Positions 40,401-43,499 of a DNA stretch of 64,000 nt are shown in pieces; position 1 is the first letter of the stretch, and each line of letters begins with the position of its first letter. Source of the DNA: Opitutus sp. GAS368 (lineage in GTDB: Bacteria > Verrucomicrobiota > Verrucomicrobiia > Opitutales > Opitutaceae); assembly GCF_900104925.1 (NCBI RefSeq), contig NZ_LT629735.1:962291-1026290 (forward strand). Direction: 5' to 3'. Made by a program: the position numbers and the translations under genes. Below the pieces are notes generated by a model. The model was given only the letters and a program-made list of their open reading frames with translations, made no database searches and was not told the DNA's origin.

Positions 40401-41289
40401 TTTCGCCGGTGATCTCGACCCGGCCGCCGGTCTCGCCGGCGCGCGTGGCGGAGGCATCGATCGTCCCGCTGACCAGGACATCACCGGTGCCCTGCCCTTG
40501 CACGCGTACATCGCGGCCGGCCAGACGGCCATCTTGGGTGATGGCCACGGAATAAAGGTCGCCCGCCGCGAGCACGGTCGAACCGCTACCGGCGTCGATT
40601 GTGCCAGTATTGCTCACCCCGGTTCCCGACGCCGGCGTCCCGGCCGGGGTGGACCGGCCCGCTTGTATATATATAGAGCTGCCGTTCTGACCGAGGAACA
40701 CCTCGTCGCCCGAGGCCAGGCCAATGAAGCCGCCGGGCGAAACGATCGAGCCGGTGTTGGCGACCGAGCGGCCGACCAGCGCCACCATCCCGCCGCGGAT
40801 CGAGCCGTTGTTGACCACGTCGCCGGTGAGGCCGCTGAAGCGGTTCATCCCGGACAGGAAATCGTCCTTGGTCATCGTGCCGCCGGCGGCATACAGGGCG
40901 CCGACATTGACCACCGCCGTCGACCCGAAATAAACGCCCGACGGGTTCATCAGGTAAACCTGGCCGTTGGCGAGGAGCGAACCGTTGATCTGCGAGGGCG
41001 TCTGGCCCCCGATCCAGTTGAGCACGCGCGACGCGGCACCCGGCTGGATGAACTGCACGGTCTGGCCCGCCCCCACATCGAACGAGCCCCAGCGCAACAC
41101 GCTGTTGTTGCCCGCCGTGATGGTCGTGGAGTTGGCCGAGCTCGCGATCGTGGCCTGCCCCGCGACCACCGCCCCACCGGCCGGCAGCTGCGCGTGCAAA
41201 CCCGCCGCCAAGCAGGTCACCGCCAGCAGCCAGGCCAACCCGCGCCGGAGGGGCGCAAGTGACATCGAATCTGCGGGCAGGGACCTCAT
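15799..41289 (-). CDS. Giant haemagglutinin-like two-partner secretion exoprotein (TpsA), 8496 residues
   Basis: This is one uninterrupted 25.5-kb frame. A signal peptide (about 1-34, ending GLHAQ) is followed by a TPS/haemagglutination-activity domain (about 35-330) with SVLRWGSFDVGAGQTVQFIQ, RVLNWIGGQTPSQINGSL, NPSGVYFGSTAVVNVGAL and GMVALVGRSVANTGSI, which directs secretion through a TpsB pore. Almost all the rest is Gly/Thr/Ala/Asn/Ser/Val-rich beta-helix sequence. Much of it is made of autotransporter-associated repeats of the form GAGTLTLSGANTYTGATTI...AGTL, and other parts of TNTTSGNISLTNTAAPLTI-type repeats. From about residue 8287 the composition switches to a charged, helical tail of about 210 residues. 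There is no C-terminal beta-barrel, consistent with a separate transporter. The start (41289) is 6 bp after the tpsB stop, implying coupled translation; an in-frame ATG eight codons later is an alternative. The predicted role is a long surface filament for adhesion or aggregation; the ligand is unknown. Confidence 0.93.
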   Translation of the reverse strand: MRSLPADSMSLAPLRRGLAWLLAVTCLAAGLHAQLPAGGAVVAGQATIASSANSTTITAGNNSVLRWGSFDVGAGQTVQFIQPGAASRVLNWIGGQTPSQINGSLLANGQVYLMNPSGVYFGSTAVVNVGALYAAGGTMTKDDFLSGMNRFSGLTGDVVNNGSIRGGMVALVGRSVANTGSIVSPGGFIGLASGDEVFLGQNGSSIYIQAGRSTPAGTPASGTGVSNTGTIDAGSGSTVLAAGDLYSVAITQDGRLAGRDVRVQGQGTGDVLVSGTIDASATRAGETGGRVEITGENVGLLNGARVDASGPAGGGTILVGGDLHGGNPDVRNATATWVGHSATLNADATVNGNGGKIIVWADGANRTFGSLSARGAGATDAGGFAEVSGKNFLDYQGFTNLSAPSGLLGTLLLDPTNLYIAASQGNATTAGMSGTDTSADSSAAPNFTASGAVQDSLLTTGTLVTALNGASNVTVTTTNASGTGAGFIKFVDPVVWSSANSLTATATTDITVNAAITNSGAGGITLTTGGAGNLTSTAAITTTGGALTLNAATMSLGALSSGAGLITINNSGAATQSGVFAGSGGLTKTGAGTLTLSQTNTYTGGTSLSGGTLVVSNSSGLSTGTLTVTNTPTLQGGGGSAITLANNINLSSGTLTVSIPFGGGQDIALNGVISGAGAMNVTSDISGRGLTLAGNNTFAGGVTLTTSAGSSNPRLQLGNVNALGTGTLTQSGNAGEVDIVANLTGGSGVTNNIVISGPASILTVKAQGNNALFSGTVSGAGAFTKLGAGTVSLSGSNTYAGATNINAGTLSLGSTGALGSTTGTTVANGATLDVGFSSGVLGNPGSTITLNGPSALTFTGTGDTLNNGIVLASDSTIGGTGSGTLGGVVSGNFALTMAGSGTLTLSAANTYTGATNINAGTIANGMANALPTGTALTVALTGTLDLAGFGQQVGSVTGAGTVKDTGAAATFTVNNAGSDTFAGTLAGALALTQSGAGTLTLSGTNTYMGATTISAGTLSLGSLGALGSSSGTTVANGAALDVGFSAGTLSNTNTITLNGTGVGGAGALTFTGTGDTLSNGIVLATDSTIGGTGSGTLGNVVSGGFALTKAGSSTVTLSGANTYTGATTINSGTLELSGAGTLASSGVSVNTGVFKLTGVTNAKPVTLNNGATLRGSGSSTQSAAVTLAGAGQTIDTVAGTDVLTVANTITDAGASTLTLAGVAGSTINVTGAVTALGLATSPTAQNLSLTGATGAITNAVTFSNTGGTLTLGQAGGSQTYTGGITATAPSTTTLNGAIASSGATQAYGPVTLGSATNLTASTATFNNTVAGGAYSLGVTGNAVFDNTVTGLNTLNVSGTTAINTATVTTSGTQTYTGAVTLGSATTLTTTNSAVGFGSTVDSFDTTHRDLAVSSGIGVITLTGAVGSTHPLGAVNLTSTSAISLPTLTSDSLTVNAAGTTVNNNITTTTTTFNNTGALSGTGVVGASTQLNLNGSGSVTALNSSTPNLSLATTTSSAANVTVTNQLDGGLTISGGSATGVAALNVTSHNTLNNAGAGLTIGAGNLTTGTSVTLTGTSLLLTGGITSPTITLNLGGDLTGSGTLAAAVALALNGTGNVGSGGSLITINTPSLTLNKGSGDVFVNDGANPLGLTATAFSGNGTFTAGALTLNSAINSGANTLIFNTAAFALGTNAVTGGAVTINNSGALTGTGLVTATTLNLNGTGAVGAIGGGNAINTAAGTVSFNKGVGAGDSYLNQTGAVALTGSTAGLVNITSNTNTVSLSNFAASGGFSASGATSLGISGTIGGPMSLGSNVSLNGTTTFTGAVTLTSGITFTTGANTLTFNSGVDGNFALIVNATGGAVEFFGGVGATIPLISLAVTGPAHVSGTITTGGNTQNWGNLTLVGNTSFVDNTGNINFNGTVDATSAGAQTLTANAAGAVTFAGNVGLGTALGAVNVTGAAGINLNGANLITKNGQVDLNSPATLGTPTVAINTVGGGTGANINFNTVDATAAGVQSLTLTAGTGNVAFNGVAGNTQRLGTVTVNSAANVGLNQNLSAASFLQNAGTGTTTVATGKTLDVNVGGVNITAASIALNGNVTATGGNVIIAGATTQAAASTVNSNGGTITIDAGGGNTTLSGALTTSNATGSAVFVGGSTVQIGNINMTGGAGATLQVNNSGAGSQTGGTAISGAGAAVLKTAAGTLTLSGTNTYTGATTISAGTLSVGTIGNGGVAGNLGAAANVAANLVLNGGTLQYTGAGESTDRLFTLTTNGGTIDASGSGALSLANAGSVALSGAGTRTLTLTGTNTGANTLAVILGDNTGATSLTKSGAGLWTLSGANTYTGATTISAGTLSVATIGNGGSAGNLGQATSAATNLVLDGGTLQYTGAGESTDRLFTLTTNGGTIDASGSGALSLTNPGSIALSGAGTRTFTLTGTNTGANTLAAILGDNTGATSLTKSGAGLWTLSGVNTYTGATTISAGTLADGVANALPTATALAVTGTLDLAGFGQQVGSVTGAGTVTDSGAAATFTVNNAGADAFAGTMTGALALTKTGAGTLTLSGANTYTGATTISAGTLADGVANALPTGTALAVTGTLDLAGFNQQVGSVTGAGTVTDSGAAATFTVNNAGADAFAGTMTGALAFTKTGAGTLTLSGANTYTGATTISAGTVADGVANALPTGTALAVTGTLDLAGFNQQVGSVTGAGTVTDSGAAATFTVNNAAPDTFAGTLTGALALTNAGSSTLTLSGANTYTGGTTIGAGTLTVDGATATAGTGGTIVVGANTLNINNGASLANAVTITTGTIGNTAGAGTLATGGVTLNGAGNVSSTGTGLTVSAAVGQTAGTDSLTKTGTGTVTLSGANTYAGATTVNAGTLELSGSLTSSGVSVNTGVLKLTGVTNAVPVTLNNGATLRGSGTSTQSGAVTLSGAAQTIDTVAGTDVLTVSNTITDAGASTLTLAGVNSSTTNLSGAVTVHGLATSATSQNVSLTGASNTIAGTTTFNNTGTLTLGSLSTNTIAFTGGVVATAPSVKNIAGTISAAGSGVINLGTTGVNVTDTATVGGASTGQITLGNAVLTDAKTLTAGAGAATPVSLGTVDNTTTANSSSLTINTTGAATVGAVGATNALNVVTVTQSGGTTFGGVVNAATTTLTNTTGTIAFNGALTTGTLNTAAQPYNVAINQGGTVTNAVTFSNTGTLTLGDDAADNLAFTGGVVATAPSVKNIAGTISAAGSGVINLGTTGVNVTDTATVGGASTGQITLGNAVLTDAKTLTAGAGAATPVSLGTVDNTTTANSSSLTINTTGAATVGAVGATNALNVVTVTQSGGTTFGGVVNAATIALTDTTAGNTISFTGNTNATTGLTVGAGTAAYNVSLTGASNTIAGTTTFNNTGTLTLGTLSTDTSLFTAGLTATAPSLTTVNGAVSTTSAAISLGNTTTGSGALVNSGNSTIAINGGGVAVDLGTGTFTSTNAGTAIDVGNTTTLKLANLTGTSGTVRLGTGNVGAITQNTGTIINVATLIGNSAGSVTLADNNTVANLGAFTSSGGFTLNDTTGGLVLTGSISDGAGAVSITTAGGALNLGTNGVSGVGVSLAGSGITHTSGTISGGTGTVSLVGNGNAISLGTDSIITSNATASAVSLSGATTLQISDITTGNGGTVTLSHSSTGTQASGHVISGTGVGVSKQGAGTMTFSENNTYSGATTIASGTLAANASAALGDGSATNTLVFTGGTLLATGTITSPSTRGVTLTSTGIIDTAANAVSIAGIASGAGGLTKNGSGTLTLSGANTYGGATAVNAGTLSLGATGALGASSGTTVASGATLDVGFSAGTLGNTNAITLNGVGVGSAGALTFTGTGGTLSNGVVLGSNSTLGGTGSGTLGGVVSGGFALTKAGSGTLTLSGTNTYTGATSINGGTLAISADLNLGAVPGGATPGQLTFNAGTLETTATFTLNANRGIALNAGGGTIQVDPTFITTYNGIAAGTGALTKTGAGTLILGGANTYSGGTTVTAGTLSVSNPAGAGTGLIHIPTGTTFDVNGITIANNVSIDGGTLSGTGTSQVNGTVALTTATGTVAGAGAFTLNSTVNGAQTLAINKSAGSLTINGALTVNALTTNAGAYNVALLGSGNSVTTGNTAFNNTGTLTLGTLSTDTSLFTAGLTATAPSLTTVNGAVSTTNAAISLGNTTTGSGASVNSGSSTIAINGGGAAVDLGTGTFTSTNTGTAINVGGTTTLKLANLTAASGTVNIGTAANVTGAVTQNGGTIINANSLTGSTANTVNLGNANTVTNLGAFTTSGAFAYNNAGALNVTGAVTTANNGLASVTATGGTLNVNTGSVAGAGVTLVATGAGNDVTLSGAVNGNAGAVSITGARNVTENTGGDITTSGNVNLTGTAGNVTQTGTGKVSGALLTTNSATGTTLNAANTVTSFSATNTASGNIALTNTAAPLTITGISQTGGGTVTVGNTGALTTSGAVSADGGAISLTATGGTETIGAAVSTTGTGTVGLTATGATSDVVLNGATSSGSGTVTVAAGQNIAINTGGDITTTGNVALNSAQTAATGTITEAGTGKVLTAALLTTNSKGGTTLNNANTVGSFNATNTTSGNIALTNTANPLAITGISEAGGGTVSVTNTGSINVTGPVSADGDMTIYANGGGVQDLTVSNTITGTAGSAGKTLTLQADNTIVFNSSAGISTTNALNVILNSDADGSTAGAIKLNSGTVINSAGGNITLGGGVAASGSARGTAANVEGVLLDNAQLLSGAGAITIRGKGWDSAGNVHLGVGIRNGSVVQSSTGVIGITGTGGNGTTANFGVLIDGATSVASTGAGGNISITGTGGAGTGDSNSGLAIGGGGPTVTATGGGTITLTGTRGNGGINNDSVLIQGTVASNAGGIQITGNAGGTVSGASNLGVDLNSGGQVNATGAATVTINGTGGIGTASNYGVQVTGAGSAITTVNGAMGVTGTGGNGSGASNIGVYVNTSGAISTSGTGGITLTGAGAGAGGSGVAVQIDSGGVVKSTQATAGGGTIGLTGNANLNGTAGSDYGFYLLNGTVQSVTGDITIGGTAGSAGGDNQGVRINGGTIQSGGTANISLTGQTNGNGDSIKLNLGTNSIGGATDTGNILIQANGTPSTTGIDMGNAATTTIRTNGNVTFNSVAGAVQDSVSSIRGGASAAAAGLQLLGGGTFTLAGNNNDVTVLAGSLTNGSSVSYNGATAISIGSVLGTNGLNVGATGSVTLAAGTAISQTQAITASSLTTTTATGTDLTGASNAVGSFTATNTTSGNISLTNTAAPLTITGISETGGSVTVTNAGGITLSGAVTGGTGLTTLTANGGALTLAANNVSGTGVSLLGTGVTSTGGTVNGGTGDILVDGGAAAISLGGALTTTSNTATAVTVRHATSVALGNVTTGATGTTTIGVAGDVTAATTQTGIITTGTLTGSTTSTVSLPNGNVIPTLAAFASSGGFTLNDTSALGITGAQNAGAGNVGLTSTGTIGESGAGLVNTTGTLTTSSVGGATLSGAGANTVGSFNATNTTSGNISLTNTAAPLTITGISETGGSVTVTNAGGITLTGGVIGGTGPTTLTANGGALALAANSVTGTGVTLQGVGVTQSLGSTVNAGTGDILVDGGAGTINMAGALTTTSNTATAAKVVHASTVALPGIQTGATGTTTLGAGDITGAVTQSGTTVINTGTLTGSTTSTVSLPNSNVIPTLAAFTSSGGFTLNDTSALSITGAQNAGAGNVGLTSTGTIGESGAGLVNTTGTLTTSSVGGTTLSGAGINRVTNFHATNTGSGDISLTNTIATLGVTGISETGGGNVSVTNGGAITTSGAITTAANGNISLRATAGAMTIGAAVTAGGSGTVTLTTVTSPGNLVVNAAVGSGSGAITATASGTISGSGTFGTSTLLTTSSVGGTTLTNANTVGSFSATNLSGGDVTLNNSATPLTIAGITDTGAGNVSVTNAGGITLSGAVSAGTGSVTLHDTTGTLALAANNVSGSTGVTLQGVGVTQLAGSTVNAGTGDILVDGGAAAIDLAGALTTTNGTALAVQVLHGTSAALGNITTGAGATVTLGTVGANNLSGAITQTGIINTTNLVGSGGSSVNLGNSNTVTNLGAFGDGTTFTFNNAGALNVTGAVGGGSGLTSITATGGTLAVTTGSVAGAGVTLASTTNDVTLNGTVNGNAGTVTLNAGGLISQTPAGTINTSGLLTTSSTTGTTLGSANTVTSFTATNTTSGSISLTNTAAPLTITGISETGGSVTVTNAGGITLTGGVIGGTGPTTLTANGGALALAANSVTGTGVTLQGVGVTQSLGSTVNAGTGDILVDGGAGAINMAGALTTTSNTATAAKVVHASTVALPGIQTGATGTTTLGAGDITGAVTQSGTTVINTGTLTGSTTSTVSLPDSNTVTNLGAFTTNGAFTFNNAGTLNVTGAVTTTNNGLASITATGGTLNVSTGSVAGAGVTLVATGGSNDVTLSGAVNGNAGTVSITAARNVTENTGGNITTSGNVNLTGAAGNVTQTGTGNVSGALLTTNSATGTTLNAGNTVTSFHATNTTSGDVSLTNTAAPLTITGISETGGNVAVTNTGAITTSGAITTAANGTISLTATGGTETIGATVTAGGSGTVGLTATGATSDVLVNANVGSASGAITATAGRSVTLNAGNVTTTGNVSLTGTAGTVSEAGAGKVSGALLTTNSATGTTLNAANTVTSFSATNTASGNIALTNTAAPLTITGISQTGGGTVTVGNTGALTTSGAVSADGGAISLTATGGTETIGAAVSTTGTGTVGLTATGATSDVVLNGATSSGSGTVTVAAGQNIAINTGGDITTTGNVALNSAQTAATGTITEAGTGKVLTAALLTTNSKGGTTLNNANTVGSFNATNTTSGNISLVNTASPLTITGINEGGTGSASVSNTGPVSITGTVSAGTGGVNLTSSGAIAESGAGLVSTTGALTVSATGQSITLTQNNAVTGTVNLTGAATQFTNTIATTAVLATTGATTLTATGQPLNVSGGVTGALLTTSAAATNLGTLSVGSANLTATGAVTQSGVLTDGGALTVSASGQPITLTQNNAVTGTATLTGAATQFTNTLATTAVLATTGATTLTATGQPLNVSGSVTGALLTTSAAATNLGTLSVGSASLTATGAVTQSGVLTDAGALTVTATGQPITLTQNNAVTGTVNLTGAATQFTNTLATTAVLATTGATTLTATGQPLNVSGSVTGALLTTSAAATNLGTLSVGSANLTATGAVTQSGVLTDAGALTVTATGQPITLTQNNAVTGTATLTGAATQFTNTLGTTAVLATTGNTTLTATGQPLNASGSVTGATSSLTTSAGATNLGTLTVGKNLTMTSSGSITQSGPITVGGLTTFSLTSPLSDILLSTQANDLGSIAPVLAGTVSNIRDLGLRNVNVGAKVPVIFPATTNLAGLTNLRNLTLIFDNAPINLPGITASGTMTITAGGAITDSGPSIVPGLSVLNANGFNITLNNPGNNFGTVNLTGANITLFNVSAVNLAGVQATGSFSLTSPGTLTVSSGINSGSTVSLASTGGDLLINAPISAGGNLTLAANQNVTASAPGSLSTAGGSISVTAGNNIQLADVASSNGTVTVTPNGSATFISPLNNSPLNISGAFTVTAGGNVSFNNSLTGAGSLTVNTGGITSFNNAINGLGTLLTDASGSTVINGGTLGVTNSFRFNDPVVVASNLVISGPAGRFNSTLMPGSDGGQSLTFNMSGNTIFVGAVGAPGQRFSSITTGSGGSTLFYGLPSSPAAAYTTGAQTYNNPVLLGSDTTFGASALTFNNTVNMGPSLTTLSPLVGGPSNLTANVSGATIFNAAVGQATNGRIGDVTISGPAGSPTTGTTAIRADFSSTSLTVNNPLTFDAATATTVDTTGFQNYTSTVALGTNLTFTSNLSQVYSPTGTDQGISFAQGMAAGGHTVNVKAAQSAVIFGGDVGSQANPLTTLSVSGRYVLVGGDIWTQGDMKISIGTGTTGNNDFLQFVGTGAHNTRLDSVDGEIILGSGATGATGDAAKTGAPGRASIFKSNDGDLDIFAHKITIQPFERLVVRNGSFIAIADGTGVGDGIILSSTAATNYLILVTSATSNGGSVSPSIHIQSRAPATVEAPSGSVQDQGTELVASAVYIFNALGNATNPSPTRTAFAPVPATDHTFDYAPPHTGNIASRLGATVFEVLPDSGGTHHSVYIADLVVTNQYRPNPVPFLFYLDLSTAGLTTQNIGGLGPFIQPTDNLFGLNLLPLRTITTQNASPRTVLQSTFTPNVPLETREAPPPEVDLAPAVREQLQALGIYARALTPEERRSRDKRMGLFRTIPERERPRESDYEVADARVENRAVRDVLRLATATGLIGEDQHKLDDVARALAASFEAFSVLSLSQEAKDFRAWLEASSDPDAVKVLQYVKTLHETLNRIELLGLTRQELASSKAQIYGSILRARLNAEPEFLRALVEGAPAPARVSLQDSPAGRPGPLALLAPR
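19432..20358 (-). repeat. Three tandem 309-bp (103-residue) repeats in the adhesin gene
   Basis: The motif GGTGACGGCGTTGTTCTGCG recurs at 19432, 19741, 20050 and 20359, an exact 309-bp spacing. The encoded unit contains QPITLTQNNAVTGT and QFTNTLATTAVLATTGATT. Partial units flank the array on both sides. Copies differ by scattered substitutions only. Confidence 0.92.
20611..21222 (-). repeat. 612-bp direct repeat in the adhesin gene, copy 1
   Basis: By eye this stretch is identical, base for base, to 27466-28077 (offset 6855). The two copies encode the same 204 residues, including GTGKVLTAALLTTNSKGGTT. Sequence on both sides diverges at once. Confidence 0.92.
22069..22570 (-). repeat. 502-bp direct repeat in the adhesin gene, copy 1
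   Basis: It matches 24163-24664 (offset 2094) with about three substitutions, including one near 22225 and two near 22290. It encodes GSTVNAGTGDILVDGGAG and neighbouring sequence. Confidence 0.9.
24163..24664 (-). repeat. 502-bp direct repeat in the adhesin gene, copy 2
   Basis: It is the partner of 22069-22570; the match begins at GGGCAGGCTGACGGTGCTGG and ends before GTTGCCGGAGG. Confidence 0.9.
27466..28077 (-). repeat. 612-bp direct repeat in the adhesin gene, copy 2
   Basis: It is the partner of 20611-21222; no mismatch was found when the two were read side by side. Perfect identity including synonymous positions points to a recent duplication or gene conversion. Confidence 0.92.
28579..28870 (-). 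repeat. About 290-bp diverged repeat, partner of 30823-31114
   Basis: The copies are related by an offset of 2244 and encode FTSTNTGTAINVGGTTTLKL versus FTSTNAGTAIDVGNTTTLKL and the flanking LSTDTSLFTAGLTATAPSL. There are several substitutions but no gaps. Confidence 0.8.
31265..32222 (-). repeat. Two 388-bp repeats, 570 bp apart
   Basis: 31265-31652 and 31835-32222 are nearly identical (offset 570, a few substitutions such as GCGTTCACC/GCATTCACC). Each encodes TQSGGTTFGGVVNAATTTL-like sequence and the GAGAATPVSLGTVDNTTTAN segment. Confidence 0.88.
33029..33874 (-). repeat. Three tandem 282-bp (94-residue) PATR-type repeats
   Basis: The segment beginning GCCCCCGAGAGCGTCAG recurs at 33029, 33311 and 33593, exactly 282 bp apart. 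Each unit contains one autotransporter-associated beta repeat (GAGTLTLSGANTYTGATTIS) and QQVGSVTGAGTVTDSGAAAT. Units two and three are nearly identical. A diverged cousin lies at about 38280-38560. Confidence 0.92.
33874..34659 (-). repeat. Two tandem 393-bp (131-residue) repeats
   Basis: TCCGCTCTTGGTCAGACTGG occurs at 33901 and 34294, 393 bp apart, with the surrounding sequence largely conserved. It encodes TSLTKSGAGLWTLSG-type PATR sequence plus STDRLFTLTTNGGTIDASGS. Confidence 0.9.
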
Positions 41290-41295
41290 GACGGG

Positions 41296-43317
41296 TTACC
41301 AGCTGAAGCTGGATGAAAAGTAGTAGTGCACTTCGCCCGCGGGCACGACGATCTGTTTGCCCGGATCAAGCGTGGTATCCTTCAGTTGGGTCAGCGCCAC
41401 GCCGACGTCGCAGCGCAGGGTGAAATTCTGCCGAAGGTTGAGCTCCAGGCCGCCGCCGGTGCCGGCAATGGACAAGGTGCGGTCCACAAGCCCCAGGTCA
41501 TCGATTGTCTGCCCCGTCTCCAGCGGGAGGTGCGTGACCTGACGATAGGCGTAGTCGAAGAAAGCCCGGGCGACGAGATCCCAATCCGGATTCTGCTGCG
41601 CCTTCGCCGGGCGCCATTGGAACGGCCACTGCTCGCGCAGGAACTTGCCAGCCGGACCGGGCTTGAGGACATGCGGAAAGTGGAATGCATACTCGACCGA
41701 CGCCGAGGCGAACTCGTCGGCGGAGAGGACCGATTCGGGATAACCGCGCACCGAGAAGGCCCCGCCGATCGGTTCCTCCTCATGAGGAATCAGGCGGTGA
41801 CCTTGAAGCAGCTTGCGGCCGCTCAGCCGGAAGGAAACCTGGTTGGCGAGATACGGTGCCGGCGTGGCGCCCCGGAACAGCTGATCGAGGTAGAGCGAAC
41901 CCGAGAGACCGTAACGCAACGAAGCCCACTTGGCGTCGGCGCCCGCCCGGCCGAGGGAGGGAATGCCATTGGTCGTGTTCAGATTGGCGAAATTGCCGAC
42001 AGTCTGGTCATAACGGAGATTGCCGGACAACGACCACCAGCCGGCGTCGCGAGCAAGGGTCTCCGAGAAAAACGGCACGAGAAAATTGGAATAGCCCGTC
42101 ACCAAGGGGGTCGTGACGATCCGGCTTTGGATGCCGTAGTGGCTGTAGTTGGCGCCGAGGGCGGACACGAGATCCCAATTACGCGGCAGGGTCAGGCGGT
42201 TGCTGAACTCCACCCCCGCGAGCCAGTTTTTGCCGGCATAACGGAGCGTATCAATCGTCAGGTCGTTGGCGAGGAAGTCGCCATAAGAGCCGTAAACGCG
42301 CACGAGCAGCTTGGCCGGCCGGAACACGGGGATGCGGTAGGAAAGGAACGAGCCATAGGTCTTGAGATCCGGCGTGCTGATCGCGTCGATGTTGAGAATG
42401 TCGTCGTGATTCGTGAGCTGGTTGTCCTGGAACCCGAGGCGGCCGCGCCACAGTCCGGTGGCCTGCGTGCCAAAATTGGTCACCTGGCCGAAGATCTGCC
42501 AGGGCTTCGATTCGTTCACCAGGTAGTCGAGCACCACCTTGCCCGGGTCACCCGCCGAGGCGATGGAGGCTTCCACGAGCCGCCCCGGGTGCAGGCTCAG
42601 GCCATGCAGGTAGTCGTCGAGCACGGCCTGGCGGAAGAGACTGCCCGGCTGACCCGGACCCGCCGGCGCACGCAGCGGCGAGTGGGCGATGATGCCGCGA
42701 TGCTTGCGGTTGTTGACGGAGAACTGCGGCTTGAAGCGCTTGCCGCGGGCCAGCGTGCGCACCTCGGCGACCTGGCTGGCCCAGATGACCAGGTGGCCCG
42801 TGTGATCATCCGCGCCGCGCCGGTCGGTGACGCCGGCGCTGCCGGCCTCCAGATCCAGGAAAGACACCCACACGCCGTAGAGGCCGCGGGCGTTATACCA
42901 ACGCACCAGTTCCTGCGCCACGAGGCGAAGCGCGTCGCCGTCAAACCGGCTACCGGCCGGGATGCTGCCGAGCGTCAGGATTTCCCCGGCGGCCGTGCCG
43001 GACGGCGGGCGCCAGACCCCGTCTTCGCGGGCCAGCCGGACCGACACCTCGTTGAGCAGCTCCGCCGGCGGCAGTTCCGGATGCGCCAGGCCGTAACGAA
43101 AATCAAAATGCTCGACGACCACGCCGGGATCCAACGGAGCGGCCGGAGCGGCCGCAGCCGCCGGGGCGGTCGCGTCCTGCGCGGACACCGCAATCACGGA
43201 GCCACAAAACAAGGCGAGCCGGACGCTTTTAGCCAACGGCACATCAATGCACCGCCATAGGCGGTGTAAGCGCTGCCATGCGGCCATCACACCGCGACAC
43301 TTGAAGCCTGTAATCAC
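41296..43317 (-). CDS. TpsB outer-membrane transporter (ShlB/FhaC/HecB family)
   Basis: The product is an Omp85-superfamily protein that exports the adhesin encoded directly downstream. From a GTG at 43317 it has 673 residues. The N-terminus carries a late hydrophobic signal segment (VRLALFCGSVIAVSA), then Ala/Pro-rich linker and POTRA-like sequence (about 75-200), then a beta-barrel of alternating strands. The L6 motif GGAFSVRGYPES (family: VRGY) is present, and the chain ends in an aromatic strand, YYFSSSFSW. A GGGGGAG Shine-Dalgarno seven bases before the GTG favours this start; an ATG at 43287 and a GTG at 43242 are alternatives, the last giving an ordinary-length signal peptide. The stop is 6 bp before the adhesin ATG. 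The transporter is longer than typical FhaC (about 585 residues), with much of the extra length near the barrel end (PFQWRPAKAQQNP region). Confidence 0.92.
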   Translation of the reverse strand: MITGFKCRGVMAAWQRLHRLWRCIDVPLAKSVRLALFCGSVIAVSAQDATAPAAAAAPAAPLDPGVVVEHFDFRYGLAHPELPPAELLNEVSVRLAREDGVWRPPSGTAAGEILTLGSIPAGSRFDGDALRLVAQELVRWYNARGLYGVWVSFLDLEAGSAGVTDRRGADDHTGHLVIWASQVAEVRTLARGKRFKPQFSVNNRKHRGIIAHSPLRAPAGPGQPGSLFRQAVLDDYLHGLSLHPGRLVEASIASAGDPGKVVLDYLVNESKPWQIFGQVTNFGTQATGLWRGRLGFQDNQLTNHDDILNIDAISTPDLKTYGSFLSYRIPVFRPAKLLVRVYGSYGDFLANDLTIDTLRYAGKNWLAGVEFSNRLTLPRNWDLVSALGANYSHYGIQSRIVTTPLVTGYSNFLVPFFSETLARDAGWWSLSGNLRYDQTVGNFANLNTTNGIPSLGRAGADAKWASLRYGLSGSLYLDQLFRGATPAPYLANQVSFRLSGRKLLQGHRLIPHEEEPIGGAFSVRGYPESVLSADEFASASVEYAFHFPHVLKPGPAGKFLREQWPFQWRPAKAQQNPDWDLVARAFFDYAYRQVTHLPLETGQTIDDLGLVDRTLSIAGTGGGLELNLRQNFTLRCDVGVALTQLKDTTLDPGKQIVVPAGEVHYYFSSSFSW

Positions 43318-43320
43318 GCT

Positions 43321-43331
43321 AGATCTCCCCC
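43321..43331 (-). promoter_or_regulatory. Strong ribosome-binding site for tpsB
   Basis: On the minus strand GGGGGAGATCT stands seven bases (from GGAG) ahead of the GTG at 43317. It is the clearest Shine-Dalgarno in the area and is the reason for preferring the GTG over the in-frame ATG at 43287. Confidence 0.6.
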
Positions 43332-43499
43332 ACTGTCGGGGGGTCAAGAAATCTGCAAATTGCCCTAGCCGTCAACCAGTTAATGCAACCGTCCGGCAAG
43401 GGGGGCCTACCTCCGTCTGCTCCGCCCCATCGTGTTGCCCATCAACATCCCGGGCCGGCCCCCTCCCGGCCCCTCGTTTTCGCCCAATCCGGGGCGCGA

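Noticed and set aside
43440-43490. GGGCCGG...CCGGCCC hairpin downstream of tagF as a terminator
   Set aside because: The stem is convincing but there is no T-run on the minus strand after it, and GC-rich hairpins are common here by chance.
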